From a bacterium (GTDB lineage: Bacteria > Blakebacterota > Blakebacteria > Blakebacterales > Blakebacteraceae): a stretch of 24,563 bases of DNA. The translations under genes and the position numbers were made by a program. The DNA lies in the NCBI GenBank assembly GCA_025774205.1, contig JALGWK010000048.1, forward strand, positions 1 to 24,563. Direction: 5' to 3'. Below the pieces are notes generated by a model. The model ran no database searches and was not told the origin of the DNA. It saw nothing but the letters and a program-made list of their open reading frames with translations. The stretch's first letter is position 1, and each line of letters opens with the position of its first letter. Positions 6,934 through 15,736 of the stretch are shown piece after piece.

Positions 6934-8717
6934 TACCGTCGCCTCCACTTGTACATCGGGGCGAGCCGTCCTCCGTTCGGGCCGAGGAAATCGACATTGA
7001 TATAATTGTTGTCAAAGAAGTAGTACTCGTTGGCCTGGAAGAAGAGGGGGAGGAGCGGGACCTCGTTGAAGAGAATGCTCACACAGTCGTTGGCATAATG
7101 CCGCCAGTTGTACGGCACCCTCCGACCCTGCCGGTGCAGGATCGCCCCCTGGACCGCGGTGTCGAACTCATCGTTCACAAACCGGGTGAAGTTCAGGCCG
7201 CTCCAGGCGTTCCCCGACCAGAAGAGGCGCTGAAGCGCGTCGACCGTCGGCGGAAGCGTCATCTCCGAGAGGGCCAGCTGGTAGTCTCCTTCACGGATCC
7301 GGTCGCGCAACTCTTCCGGAGACACCTCGGTCACCTCGACCTGGATCTGGAGGTTCTCCAGGTTGTTCTTGATCCGGCGCGCCAGGGTCTCATAGTGGCT
7401 GACGTGACCGGGATAGATCAGTTCCAGCTGGTACGGGTTCCCCTCTCCGTCCAGCGGGTATCCCGCCCGGTTGTTGTTGATGGCTGGATTTTCCCTGATG
7501 CGCCTCAGTGAGGCCGTGCGGGGGGCGTACGCCCGCGCACTCTGCCCCGGGTGTCGCTGTCCAAGGCGGGAATCGGGATGCAGGGGTATGTCGGTGATGA
7601 TGCTCCAACCGGGAGGCTCATCCCGGAAATCGAGGTCGGTTCGCTTGATCGCATGGGCCAGGGCCCGTCGCATGGTGGAGATGTTGAGCGGGTCCCGGGA
7701 GGTATTGAAAGCCAGGTAGAAGAAGTGGTTCGGTTGCCGGTACCACCTGATGAGATATGATGCCCCTTCCCGGGCGGTCAGGTCGCTCCCCTCCGATTCG
7801 GTCAGGAGGGTACCGAACGCCTTGAGGGTGGGGAGGCGCACCAGCTTCACCTCACCGGTGATGAACGCCCGGTTCATTTCCTCGTCGGTGCTGAAGAGGC
7901 GGACCGTGATGTTACGGATGATCGGACGGTCGTCGAAGTATTCCCGGTGCTCGTTGAGGATGACCATGCCAGTATCTTCAACATAGACTGGCTTATAGGC
8001 GCCCAATCCCTGGGGGGCGATGTCCGCTGTCTTCACGATATAGGGCAACGGATCGACGTCTGTATCGGAGGGAAGGAAATCAGGGTGCAGCGGGGCAGTG
8101 GCGGCGATCCGGAGCAGTTGCTCCCTCAGCGCGGAGGGCATCTGGATGATGATCTGGTTGGTTTCCCTATCGATCCGGATGGTGTCGATCAGGGCGAAGG
8201 CAGGATCCAGCTCGGGAGGGCAGAAGGGCCCATTGGCCAGGTCGTGCAGACGGTCATAGGTGTTCTTGACGTGCTCGGGGGTCAGCACGGTCCCGTCATG
8301 GAAGGTGATTCCCTGCCGGAGGGTAAAGGTGAACGAGTCGGTACCTACCTCGTTGAAGCCTTCCGATTCGAGGATCAGGCCCGGCTCAATGACACCCTTC
8401 AGCGGAGGGAGGATCAGGCCCGGCCCGTAGGTCTGTTCCATAATCCAGCGCTCCGGCCCATCACGCAGCAACGCCGGCGGCAGGGGAACGAAGTCCATCG
8501 TGGAAACGACGCCGATAACGAGTGATCCGTTCTCTTCCTGCTGTTCCCGGGTGAGGATTCCATCCCGGACCGGACCGGCTGACAGGTCGGAGCCTCCGCT
8601 CCCAGGCGCCGCTTCCCCTTCCGGGAGAGCATGACCGGATATCAGGCAGAGGACCGCCAGGAGCGGTAGTGTCACCGTGAGGGTACGCGGTCGCTTATGC
8701 CCGGTTCGCTGGCTCAT
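6933..8717 (-). CDS. Peptide/nickel-type ABC substrate-binding protein (SBP_bac_5), orphan
   Basis: The start at ATG 8717 overlaps the upstream stop as ATGA and gives a signal peptide (basic MSQRTGHKRPR, then LTVTLPLLAVLCLISGHA). The ~570-residue mature protein follows the cluster C (DppA/OppA) pattern: an N-terminal LVIGVVSTMDFVPLP strand, FTFTLRQGITFHDGTVLTPEHV (the family signature W-x-F-x-L-R-x-G-V-x-F-H-D-G), a second lobe with FYLAFNTSRDPLN and MRRALAHAIKR, and a C-terminal LPLLFQ-type segment (VPLLPLFFQ). Such proteins bind oligopeptides, opines, sugars or metals in the periplasm. No permease or ATPase gene is adjacent. Instead the stop codon is fused to the start of the sensor kinase (TAATG), which suggests it delivers a ligand signal to the kinase rather than feeding a transporter. 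That role is inference; the transporter could be encoded elsewhere. Confidence 0.88.
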   Translation of the reverse strand: MSQRTGHKRPRTLTVTLPLLAVLCLISGHALPEGEAAPGSGGSDLSAGPVRDGILTREQQEENGSLVIGVVSTMDFVPLPPALLRDGPERWIMEQTYGPGLILPPLKGVIEPGLILESEGFNEVGTDSFTFTLRQGITFHDGTVLTPEHVKNTYDRLHDLANGPFCPPELDPAFALIDTIRIDRETNQIIIQMPSALREQLLRIAATAPLHPDFLPSDTDVDPLPYIVKTADIAPQGLGAYKPVYVEDTGMVILNEHREYFDDRPIIRNITVRLFSTDEEMNRAFITGEVKLVRLPTLKAFGTLLTESEGSDLTAREGASYLIRWYRQPNHFFYLAFNTSRDPLNISTMRRALAHAIKRTDLDFRDEPPGWSIITDIPLHPDSRLGQRHPGQSARAYAPRTASLRRIRENPAINNNRAGYPLDGEGNPYQLELIYPGHVSHYETLARRIKNNLENLQIQVEVTEVSPEELRDRIREGDYQLALSEMTLPPTVDALQRLFWSGNAWSGLNFTRFVNDEFDTAVQGAILHRQGRRVPYNWRHYANDCVSILFNEVPLLPLFFQANEYYFFDNNYINVDFLGPNGGRLAPMYKWRRR

Positions 8718-9592
8718 ATCGATGATCGATCGGCGTCGACGGCATCGGCCGCCTTCTCCCGGCGACCGAATCGGGTCCACCCGGTGGTGCCGAACTGATC
8801 GGTCCGCAGTCGCTCAGCCCAGACATGCTCCTCCCGGCTCAACTCGCCCGCCTCGAGCGTGATTCCGAGTGCCCGGGCGAAACCGGCCGCAAAGACCGGG
8901 GCGAGGTCATCGGCGGAGAGAGGGTGTCCAAGGAGAGTGGCACAGTCTACCGTCGCCTGGCGCAACCGGACCACCTCCTTCTCAACTTCACTCCCGACGA
9001 GGTAATGAGGCAGATTCACATGTTCGCTGCCGAGCAGGATCGAGCCGTGCTGCATGAACCATCCCTGGTGCCGGCACTGAGCCGAGCCGACGAGCTTGCG
9101 TCCCCCGGCCACCAGTTCGTAGCGGCCCGCCGTCGAGAAACAGGGCTCGCGGACCTCCAGCGCGGGATTCTCGCCGTTCTGATTGTGCCCGACGGAGCGG
9201 GAGGTCTGCATCCGCTCGAGATCGACCTCGATCCCGGCCTCCGCCAGGCCGCCCCGCAGTCCTTCCGCCAGCCAGAGGTAGGCGGCGGTGATCCCCCCCG
9301 GCGGAGAGGGGGCGACCACGCTGTAGGTCAGTTCCTCGGCATGGAGGATGGCCCGTCCACCGGTGGGACGACGCACCACGCCGTATCCGTCGGCCGCCAG
9401 GGTTACCCAGTCGATCGAATCGATCGCGTCCTGGTTCGCGCCGAGGGAGAGCGAATGGGGATTCCACCAGAAGAGCCTCAGGGTCGGCCCGGCCCCCTCT
9501 TCCACGGCCTGATCGAGGAGGGCCCGATCGACGGCCATGTTCCAGTCGGGAGGCCCCGCGCCGTGGTGCAGCAATCGCCACCGCCCGTTCAC
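8714..9592 (-). CDS. Lipoyl/octanoyl transfer enzyme of the LipM/LplA family
   Basis: A 292-residue member of the BirA/LplA/LipB catalytic fold. It begins with GTG at 9592, which overlaps the RNase III stop (GTGA), with GGGGAGGAT just upstream. Diagnostic segments are VVRRPTGGRAILH (residues 72-84, the R-R-x-T-G-G motif that cradles the acyl group), EPCFSTAGRYELVAGGRKLVGSAQ (149-172, with conserved Lys 166) and MQHGSILLG. Cys 151 in PCF aligns with the catalytic cysteine of LipM octanoyltransferases, which ATP-dependent LplA ligases normally lack, so octanoyl-ACP:GcvH transfer is more likely than free-lipoate ligation. That fits its position behind acpP and the fab genes, because octanoyl-ACP is the donor. 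The enzyme would supply lipoyl groups to 2-oxoacid dehydrogenases and the glycine cleavage H protein. The short acidic tail after ~280 is poorly conserved. Confidence 0.85.
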   Translation of the reverse strand: MNGRWRLLHHGAGPPDWNMAVDRALLDQAVEEGAGPTLRLFWWNPHSLSLGANQDAIDSIDWVTLAADGYGVVRRPTGGRAILHAEELTYSVVAPSPPGGITAAYLWLAEGLRGGLAEAGIEVDLERMQTSRSVGHNQNGENPALEVREPCFSTAGRYELVAGGRKLVGSAQCRHQGWFMQHGSILLGSEHVNLPHYLVGSEVEKEVVRLRQATVDCATLLGHPLSADDLAPVFAAGFARALGITLEAGELSREEHVWAERLRTDQFGTTGWTRFGRREKAADAVDADRSSI

Positions 9593-10332
9593 GACCTATC
9601 CTCCCCGGTCTCCCCGTTCTCCCCGGCATCCAGATCCACGGAGAGCCCGTTCTCATCCACGATCCCGAGCGTTTCGAGGGCGGCGCGGGCCGCCACCTGC
9701 TGGGCCTGCTTCTTCGAATCGCCCCGTCCTTCGCCGAGTACCCGCTGGTCGAGCAGGACCTGGACGATGAAGGTCTTATCGTGATCGGGACCCCGTTCAT
9801 CGGTGGTCTGATAGAACAGACGTCCGGTTTTCTCTTTCTGGACGTGTTCCAGCAGTCTGCTCTTCCAGTTGCCCAGATCGGGATCGCGGGAAACAGCGGG
9901 AAGTTCATGGATGAGATGCTCGATCACGATCCGCCGGACCACCTCGAATCCGCCATCGAGGTATACGGCGCCGAGCAGCGCCTCGAAGGCATCGGCCAGG
10001 ATACTCGGCCGGGTGCGGCCGCCGGTGGCTTCTTCATTGTCGGAGAGAAGCAGGACCTCGCCGAGACCTAATTCGCGGGCCATTCGCTCAAGGGTCGGGC
10101 GGGAAACCAGGAGGGACTTCAGTTCGGTGAGTTCACCCTCCGACTTGAGGGGGAACCGCCTGAAGAGTTCGTGGGCCACCGCCAGGTCAAGGATAGCGTC
10201 ACCGAGGAATTCGAGCCGCTCGTTCGAGGTGAGGCGGTCCCCACCCCTCACTCCGATAAATGAACGATGGGAGAGGGCCTCCCTGAGCAGATCGGGATCG
10301 GAGAATCGATACCCCAGCTTCCCCTCCAGCAC
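9589..10332 (-). CDS. rnc: Ribonuclease III
   Basis: A double-strand-specific endonuclease that processes rRNA precursors and structured mRNAs. The catalytic domain carries the signature NERLEFLGDAIL (37-48) with E38, E41 and D45, and ADAFEALLGA with D114 and E117, which are the metal-binding positions. The double-stranded-RNA-binding domain occupies ~163-230 (NWKSRLLEHVQKEK, then GEGRGDSKKQAQQVAARAAL). The visible start is GTG 10332, with only a weak GGAG too close upstream. The frame stays open and codon-like further upstream (including RRLFRRQ, a motif seen before the start of some RNase III proteins), so a longer product from an unusual start cannot be excluded. It is placed after fabF, the same order as in many bacteria (acpP-fabF-rnc). 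The last ~20 residues form an acidic tail. Confidence 0.95.
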   Translation of the reverse strand: MLEGKLGYRFSDPDLLREALSHRSFIGVRGGDRLTSNERLEFLGDAILDLAVAHELFRRFPLKSEGELTELKSLLVSRPTLERMARELGLGEVLLLSDNEEATGGRTRPSILADAFEALLGAVYLDGGFEVVRRIVIEHLIHELPAVSRDPDLGNWKSRLLEHVQKEKTGRLFYQTTDERGPDHDKTFIVQVLLDQRVLGEGRGDSKKQAQQVAARAALETLGIVDENGLSVDLDAGENGETGEDRS

Positions 10333-10393
10333 TCCATCGATCGATCGGGAGGGAGCCGGGACAGCAGATTGCCGCCTGAAGAGGCGACGCGGG

Positions 10394-11659
10394 TCAAGCT
10401 TCTTCGTGAAACTTCCTCGCTGCGAGAGTCACGTTGTGTCCCCCGAAACCGAAGCTGTTGCTCAACCCCACCTCCAGCGCCCTCTTGACCGAGGCGTTGG
10501 GGGTATAATTCAGCGCACAGTCGGGGTCCGGATCCTCATAATTGATAGTAGGAGGAATCTCCCCCTGCTGCAAGGCGAGGGTAAGGAACATGAATTCCAG
10601 GGCGCCGCTCGCGCCCAGCAGGTGTCCGGTCATCGATTTGGTACTGCTGATCGCGAGGTCCGCGGTATGATCACCGAACACACGCATGATCGCTTTGCTC
10701 TCGATCGCGTCGTTCAGCGGCGTTGAGGTGCCGTGGGCGTTGATATAATCCACGTCGGCGGGTTCGAGACCCGCCATCTCGAGGGCGATGCGCATGCTCA
10801 TCTCACCACCCGTGCCGTTTGCATCGGGTGCCGTCATATGGAACGCGTCGGCGGTGATGCCGCCGCCCACGAACTCGGCATAGATCTTCGCCCCCCGAGC
10901 CCGGGCGTGTTCCAGTGTCTCCAGCACGATGATCGAGGACCCCTCCGCCATCACGAATCCGTCGCGGCCGGCATCGAAGGGACGGCTGGCTCGTTCCGGT
11001 TCGTCGTTGCGCGTGCTCATCGCCTTCATCCGGGCGAAACCAGCGGTCGCGAGCGGAGTGATCGGTGCCTCACTACCTCCCGTGATCATGACATCGGCGT
11101 AGCCGAGCTGGATGAGATTCCAGGAGTCGAGAAGAGCGTGTCCGGCTGATGCGCACGCCGAAACGGTCGCGTAGTTCGGTCCCTTGAAGCCATGCCGGAT
11201 GCTGAGGTCGCCGGCCGCCATGTCGATAATCATCATCGGCACGAAGAACGGGCTCACCCTCATCAATCCCTTCTCCTGGGCCAGCACCGACTGGTCCTCC
11301 AGTATCTTGATCCCACCGATACCGGAAGCCACCACTACACCGACCCGGTAGGGATCTTCCGCCGTCATGTCAAGACCGCTGTCCTGCAATGCTTCAAGGC
11401 AGGCGACATTGACGAACTGCAGGAAGCTATCCGACCGGCGGATCTCCTTCTGATCCATGACCGCCGAGGGATCCAGATCCTTTACCTCTCCGGCAATCCG
11501 GGTCGTCAGCTCGGAGGCGTCGAAGTGGGTGATTGGCCCGATTCCCGATCTGCCATTGAGGGCAGACTCCCACACCTCCGGCACAGTGAGCCCTGTTGGG
11601 GCCACCGTACCGAGCCCAGTGACAACCACTCTGCGACGCAAGGGGGCGTCCAGATTCAC
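10394..11659 (-). CDS. fabF: 3-oxoacyl-ACP synthase II (KAS II)
   Basis: Condenses malonyl-ACP with growing acyl-ACP in the elongation cycle of type II fatty-acid synthesis, in the cytoplasm. The 421-residue product has the thiolase-fold active site: Cys 169 in ATVSACASAGHA, His in NAHGTSTPLND (~310) and His in STKSMTGHLLGASGA (~345), followed by the GFGGHN loop near the C-terminus. Length and motifs are those of FabF rather than FabB (the conserved VVTGLGTVAPTG opening and GGSEAPI). The start lies one base from the acpP stop. The conserved residues look complete, unlike the damaged fabH in the same cluster. Confidence 0.97.
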   Translation of the reverse strand: MNLDAPLRRRVVVTGLGTVAPTGLTVPEVWESALNGRSGIGPITHFDASELTTRIAGEVKDLDPSAVMDQKEIRRSDSFLQFVNVACLEALQDSGLDMTAEDPYRVGVVVASGIGGIKILEDQSVLAQEKGLMRVSPFFVPMMIIDMAAGDLSIRHGFKGPNYATVSACASAGHALLDSWNLIQLGYADVMITGGSEAPITPLATAGFARMKAMSTRNDEPERASRPFDAGRDGFVMAEGSSIIVLETLEHARARGAKIYAEFVGGGITADAFHMTAPDANGTGGEMSMRIALEMAGLEPADVDYINAHGTSTPLNDAIESKAIMRVFGDHTADLAISSTKSMTGHLLGASGALEFMFLTLALQQGEIPPTINYEDPDPDCALNYTPNASVKRALEVGLSNSFGFGGHNVTLAARKFHEEA

Positions 11660-11660
11660 A

Positions 11661-11900
11661 CTACTGGTTCAGTGTCGAGTTGAGGTGCGAGATGGCGTCA
11701 GCGACGGTCGACATCTTCTCAGCCTCTTCATCGGGGATCTCGATATCAAACTCTTCCTCGAAAGCCATGACCAGTTCCACCGTGTCGAGGGAGTCGGCTC
11801 CCAGATCCTCCACGAAGGAAGTCTCCGGCGATACCTGATCGGCATCCACACCGAGCTGCTCGATGATGATATTCTTGACTCGTTCTTCTACCGTTGCCAT
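11661..11900 (-). CDS. acpP: Acyl carrier protein
   Basis: A 79-residue, strongly acidic four-helix carrier. Ser 37 in [18 protein letters not shown] is the site of 4'-phosphopantetheine attachment. It carries the growing acyl chain between FabD, FabH, FabF and PlsX, and would feed octanoyl-ACP to the LipM-type enzyme downstream. The ATG at 11900 is preceded by GGAGGAGAA. It lies between fabD and fabF; fabG, which normally sits between fabD and acpP, is absent, and only a 100-base gap remains there. Confidence 0.98.
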   Translation of the reverse strand: MATVEERVKNIIIEQLGVDADQVSPETSFVEDLGADSLDTVELVMAFEEEFDIEIPDEEAEKMSTVADAISHLNSTLNQ

Positions 11901-11936
11901 CGGTTCTCCTCCAGCGTCTGCTGAACGCGATTGTGA

Positions 11937-11969
11937 GTTGGTTGCGCCCCCTCGGGGCTGCTGTCCAAC
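11937..11969 (-). other. Hairpin in the fabD-acpP gap
   Basis: A two-part inverted repeat lies in the 100-base gap upstream of acpP. The outer arms are GTTGG/CCAAC (11937-11941, 11965-11969) and the inner arms are GCCCC/GGGGC (11946-11950, 11954-11958) with a 3-base loop. No T-run follows on the minus strand. It may stabilise or separately tune the acpP message, which must be made in excess of its neighbours, or it may be incidental in GC-rich DNA. Confidence 0.35.
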
Positions 11970-12000
11970 CTGATTAGGTAGTGATGTAACTGCCTCCAGG

Positions 12001-12954
12001 TCAAGCCCTCTGTGACCCGGTATCTTCGACGACCTTCACAATCCCCTCGGGATCGGAAGCGCTGATCGCCCGGGCGCCCTTGACACACCGTTTCAGGAGC
12101 CCCTGGAGCACCTGACCAGGGCCGCATTCGATCCAGATGGTCGATCCCATCCGATCGAGTTCCTGCATCGACTCCACCCACCTGATCGGATAGACCACCT
12201 GGAGTACCAGGAGTTCCCTGATCTCTTCCGGTCTGACCGCCGGACGGGAGGTAACGTTGCTCACGACCGGCACTCCGGCCTGTACGATCTCCACTTGCCG
12301 CAGGATATGCCGGAGCGGCTCCACGGCATCTTCCATGAGCGGTGAATGGAAGGCGCCGTGTACTTTGAGCGGCACGACTTTCTTCGCTCCCAGCGCGCTG
12401 CACTCATCGCCCGCCTTCTTCACCGCCTTCTTCTCTCCCGAGATGACGGTCTGGGCGGGGGCATTGTAGTTGGCCGGCTGAACGATCCCCGCCGCCTTTG
12501 CCTTCTCACAGGCCTGCCGAACCTTTTCGGCTTCGAGTCCGATGATCGCCGACATCGCGCCCGGGTTCGCCTCTCCGGCCGCCTGCATCGATTCAGCCCG
12601 TACCTTCACCACCTTGAGGGCGTCTGCGAAACTGAGTGCTCCACCTGTCACGAGAGCCGAGAATTCCCCCAGACTGTGTCCGGCGGAGAAGTCGGGCCGT
12701 ATACCCTCCTCGGCGAGAAGTGTCGCAACCGCCACGCTGTGCACCATGATGGCCGGCTGGGTATGCTTTGTCTGAAGGAGTTCTTCCTCCGGTCCCTCGA
12801 ACATGATCTTCGCGATATCGTAACCGAGGGTATCGGACGCCTCCTGGTAGAGGTTCCTGATCAGATCGGGACCGTCCCGGTGCAGGGTTGCACCCATGCC
12901 GACGAACTGGGCCCCCTGTCCGGGGAAGAGAAAGGCGATACGTCTTTCGTTCAT
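12001..12954 (-). CDS. fabD: Malonyl-CoA:ACP transacylase
   Basis: Transfers malonyl from CoA to ACP to provide the extender unit for fatty-acid synthesis. The 317-residue product opens with [16 protein letters not shown]. The nucleophile is Ser 94 in [12 protein letters not shown], its partner His 203 lies in [10 protein letters not shown], and the oxyanion-hole Q-x-x-x-x-V/I segment ([12 protein letters not shown], ~64-75) is present. The length is typical for FabD. ATG 12954 follows the fabH stop by three bases, so it is translated from the same message as the lipid genes. Confidence 0.97.
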   Translation of the reverse strand: MNERRIAFLFPGQGAQFVGMGATLHRDGPDLIRNLYQEASDTLGYDIAKIMFEGPEEELLQTKHTQPAIMVHSVAVATLLAEEGIRPDFSAGHSLGEFSALVTGGALSFADALKVVKVRAESMQAAGEANPGAMSAIIGLEAEKVRQACEKAKAAGIVQPANYNAPAQTVISGEKKAVKKAGDECSALGAKKVVPLKVHGAFHSPLMEDAVEPLRHILRQVEIVQAGVPVVSNVTSRPAVRPEEIRELLVLQVVYPIRWVESMQELDRMGSTIWIECGPGQVLQGLLKRCVKGARAISASDPEGIVKVVEDTGSQRA

Positions 12955-12957
12955 CTC

Positions 12958-13972
12958 TCAGAGCCTCACGACCAGCGAACCCCATGTGAAACCGCCTCCG
13001 AAGGCTACCATGACGACCACGCTGCCCTCACCGATGATTCCCTGCTCCCGGGCCTCATCGAAGGCGATCGGGATCGAGGCGGCCGATGTATTGCCGTACT
13101 CCTGGACGTTGATGTACACCTTATCCACGTCCACCTTGACCCTCGATCCGGTGGCCTTGATGATCCGGATATTCGCCTGGTGAGGGATGAGCAGATCGAC
13201 TTCTTCGGGAGTGATACCGGCGAGTTCGATCGCCCTCTCGGCCGACGACTCCATGGCCCGCACCGCCGACTTGAATACCTCGGAGCCTTCCATGTGGATG
13301 TAGTGAAGGTCAGCCTCGACCGTCTCCCGGGAAGCCGGTTGTCTCGATCCGCCCCCCGGCATGTTCAGCAGGTGACTGAGGTTCCCGTCGGCTCCCAGGT
13401 AGGCCGCGATCACACCCCGCTCCCCGTCACTCGGGCCGAAGATGGCCGCGGGCCGCGCCGGCGGCATCCCCGAAGAGAACACAGGTGCTGCGATCCTTGT
13501 AGTTGGTGATCCGGGTGAGGGTCTCGGCGCCGATGACACCGATCTTTTCGAACTGACCGGCCGCGATCAGGCTGTTGGCCATGGTTGAAGCGTAGATGAA
13601 GCCGGAACAGGCGGCGCTGATATCGAAGACCGGAATCCCCGGCAGGTTGAGATGCTGCTGGACGAAGCAGGCGGTGCTCGGAAAGGGCATGTCGGGGGTG
13701 GCGGTGGCAACGATGATGGCGTCCAGATCGGTCAGTTCGATCCCGGCGTCCTCGCTCGCGCGACTGAGAGCGGCGGCGGCCAGGTCGCTCGTGGCCTCAT
13801 CCTCGGCGACCCGGTGGCGGCGCTTCATACCGGTCCGCGTGGTGATCCACTCATCGGTGGTGTCGATGATCTTCTCGAAGTCTGCGTTCGTAATCACTTC
13901 TTCAGGTATGCAACGGCCCGTTCCGAGGATACGGCTGGCTCCACGGGCTCTGTCACTGAAGGTCGGCGGCAT
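12958..13972 (-). pseudogene. fabH: 3-oxoacyl-ACP synthase III, frameshifted by a 7-bp duplication
   Basis: FabH starts fatty-acid synthesis by condensing acetyl-CoA with malonyl-ACP. The 5' part (from ATG 13972) is intact through ILGTGRCIPEEVITNADFE, catalytic Cys 122 in DISAACSGFIYA and the LFGDAAGAA segment. It then runs out of frame to TGA at 13427. The second half resumes in another frame as IFGPSDGERGVIAAYLGADG and carries the remaining active-site residues, His in LIPHQANIRI and Asn in EYGNTSAAS, up to the stop at 12958. Deleting one copy of the 7-base repeat at 13444-13457 exactly restores DAAGAAIFGPSDG, the family pattern, giving a ~335-residue protein. The start overlaps plsX by 20 bases. 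As written, the gene gives no functional FabH; either it is an error in the sequence or another initiating enzyme exists. Confidence 0.9.
13444..13457 (-). repeat. 7-bp tandem duplication that breaks fabH
   Basis: On the plus strand GGCCGCG (13444-13450) is followed directly by GGCCGCG (13451-13457). The duplication adds 7 bases, shifts the fabH frame and leads to a stop soon after. Removing one unit joins the two reading frames with no extra or missing conserved residue. Confidence 0.9.
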
Positions 13973-14963
13973 GAATCTCGTCCAATCGCACTTTGATATG
14001 ATCGTTCAGTTTCTCTTCGGCAATGCGGCTCGCGATGAATACAGCATTCCTGACCGCCTTGGCCGAGGCCCTGCCATGGCAGATGATCACCACTCCATTG
14101 ATGCCCAGCAGCGGCGCGCCTCCGTATTCTTCGTAATCGAGGTTCCTTTTTATCTCGTCGAGCACAGGTGTCATCAGGAGGGCGCCAACATACGCCAATG
14201 GGCTCTTAGACAAACCCCGCTTGACACCCTCTGTCAAGAAGGAGGTGATCCCCTCGGTGAATTTCAGGATGATGTTGCCGGTGAACCCATCACAGACAAT
14301 CACATCAGCAGCGCCGGTCAGGATGTCGTGCCCCTCGATGTTCCCGATGAAATTGAGTCCCGAGTTGAGCAGCTTCCGGTGAGTCTCGACAACTATCTCG
14401 GTGCCCTTGCTGCCTTCTTCCCCGATCGACAACAGTCCGACCATCGGCTCAGTCACATCGAAGACCTGTTCAGCGACGACACTCCCCATCGCGGCGAACT
14501 GCAGGAGATTACTGGCAGCGACCTCGATGTTGGCACCGACATCGAGGACCAGGGTCGCTCCGCGGGTTGAGGGAAAGAGCGAGGCGATCGCCGGCCGTGT
14601 CACCCCTTTGAGGCGTCCGAGGGTGATGAGCGCCGAACCCATCGCCGCCCCGGTATTGCCCGCCGAGATGACCGCGTCAACTTCCCCGGAGCGATGCAGT
14701 TCCATCGCAATCCCGATCGAGCTTTCCCGCTTCCGCCGGAGGGCTACAGCCGGCGCCTCCCCCATTGCGATCACGTCCTCGGCGTGGACGATCTCGATGG
14801 GTAGACCGTGGATCTGTTTGCCGAACCGCTCCTTCAGAATTGCGCTGTCACCCACAAGCACAACCTCGAAGGCACCGGCGGCGGACGCCGCGGCTTCCAC
14901 AGCTCCGGCCACGATCCGATCAGGGGCAAAATCCCCCCCCATGGCATCAAGGGCGATTCTCAT
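13953..14963 (-). CDS. plsX: Phosphate acyltransferase PlsX
   Basis: Converts acyl-ACP to acyl-phosphate, the substrate of PlsY in phospholipid synthesis; it is a peripheral membrane enzyme. The 336-residue product begins MRIALDAMGGDFAPDRIV, the invariant PlsX opening. It also contains AVISAGNTGAAMGSALI, VLDVGANIEV, IGNIEGHDIL with VIVCDGFTGNIILK, and the C-terminal GAPLLGINGVVIICHGRASAKAV. All are family hallmarks and the length is typical. It sits between rpmF and fabH in the conserved yceD-rpmF-plsX-fabH order, which links lipid synthesis to ribosome production. Its 3' end overlaps fabH by 20 bases. Confidence 0.97.
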   Translation of the reverse strand: MRIALDAMGGDFAPDRIVAGAVEAAASAAGAFEVVLVGDSAILKERFGKQIHGLPIEIVHAEDVIAMGEAPAVALRRKRESSIGIAMELHRSGEVDAVISAGNTGAAMGSALITLGRLKGVTRPAIASLFPSTRGATLVLDVGANIEVAASNLLQFAAMGSVVAEQVFDVTEPMVGLLSIGEEGSKGTEIVVETHRKLLNSGLNFIGNIEGHDILTGAADVIVCDGFTGNIILKFTEGITSFLTEGVKRGLSKSPLAYVGALLMTPVLDEIKRNLDYEEYGGAPLLGINGVVIICHGRASAKAVRNAVFIASRIAEEKLNDHIKVRLDEIHAADLQ

Positions 14964-14984
14964 CGAGAGACCGAGAAAATAATA

Positions 14985-15167
14985 CTATACCTCTCGCGGG
15001 AATATCACCTGGCGACCCCGATAGTAACCGCAGTTCGGGCATGCCCGGTGGGAGAGCTTGGGGTGATTGCAGTGTTCGCAGACACCCAGAGCGGGCTGCT
15101 TCAACTGCATATGACTCCGTCTCTTCCCCTTGCGCGAGGTGGAATGTCTTCTCTTTGGGACAGCCAT
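14985..15167 (-). CDS. rpmF: Ribosomal protein bL32
   Basis: A 60-residue basic protein of the large ribosomal subunit. It begins MAVPKRRHSTSRKGKRR, the L32 signature. It has two cysteine pairs, CEHC and CPNC, that form the zinc ribbon found in zinc-dependent versions of L32; the zinc-free paralogue lacks these. It ends YYRGRQVIFPREV. The position between the DUF177 gene and plsX is conserved across bacteria. GGAGAACAG lies just upstream of the start. Confidence 0.97.
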   Translation of the reverse strand: MAVPKRRHSTSRKGKRRSHMQLKQPALGVCEHCNHPKLSHRACPNCGYYRGRQVIFPREV

Positions 15168-15180
15168 TAGCCTGTTCTCC

Positions 15181-15702
15181 TCAGGTTTCTTCCGACAATA
15201 TCTTCAGGTCGCTCCATCTCGGATCGACCGGTTCCGTCGGACATTCACATGAGGCACGGTTCAGATTCGTTCCGCACCTCTGGCACAACCCCTGGCAACC
15301 ATCATCACAGAGCGGCTTCATCGGAACAGTGAGGATGATCGATTCCCGCACTGGAGCGGCGAACGACACCCCATTATCCACGAATTCCACGGGCGTATCT
15401 TCCTCGTCCTCAAGCTGAAGCGTGTTGTTCCCCATCCGGATCACGACTTCGAACCGCGGGGACATCGCGTTCCTGAACGGATCGAGACAGCGGGAACACG
15501 TCAACTCCATCTCCGCGGTGACTTCACCGCGGGCCATCAGGATGGTCCCGGTCCGGTCGAGTTCCAGGTCGAGACGGACATTTCCTTCGACCGTCAGGCC
15601 ATCTTCAGGCAGTTCGAGGGTCGCCCCGGCTTCGGTCAGTTCGTACCGATGACGTCCCTCTCTCAATCCTGTAAGACCCACAAAAAAAATGCGGTCAGCC
15701 AC
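15181..15702 (-). CDS. yceD: YceD/DUF177 family protein
   Basis: A 173-residue member of the DUF177 (YceD) family, nearly always encoded just before rpmF. Visible features are the central CSRCLDPF motif (two cysteines around residue 70) and a C-terminal cysteine cluster CDDGCQGLCQRCGTNLN...CEC that looks metal-binding. In E. coli and plants DUF177 proteins have been linked to 23S rRNA accumulation, consistent with the L32 partnership. The gene is 34 bases downstream of the broken ndk, and rpmF follows 13 bases later. The start is ATG 15702, which gives MADRIFFVGL. The A-rich stretch CAATCGGAACC...TTTTTT upstream may hold a promoter, but I cannot define boxes. Confidence 0.9.
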   Translation of the reverse strand: MADRIFFVGLTGLREGRHRYELTEAGATLELPEDGLTVEGNVRLDLELDRTGTILMARGEVTAEMELTCSRCLDPFRNAMSPRFEVVIRMGNNTLQLEDEEDTPVEFVDNGVSFAAPVRESIILTVPMKPLCDDGCQGLCQRCGTNLNRASCECPTEPVDPRWSDLKILSEET

Positions 15703-15736
15703 CCGTATCCCCTTTTTTCAATCGGAACCCCGAAAT

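Noticed and set aside
13427-13457. Programmed ribosomal frameshift in fabH
   Set aside because: No slippery heptamer or downstream pseudoknot pattern, and the exact 7-base duplication already explains the shift.
12346-13509. Long plus-strand open frame across fabD and fabH
   Set aside because: Antisense to clearly recognisable fabD/fabH sequence; composition is low in hydrophobic-core patterns and no motif is present.
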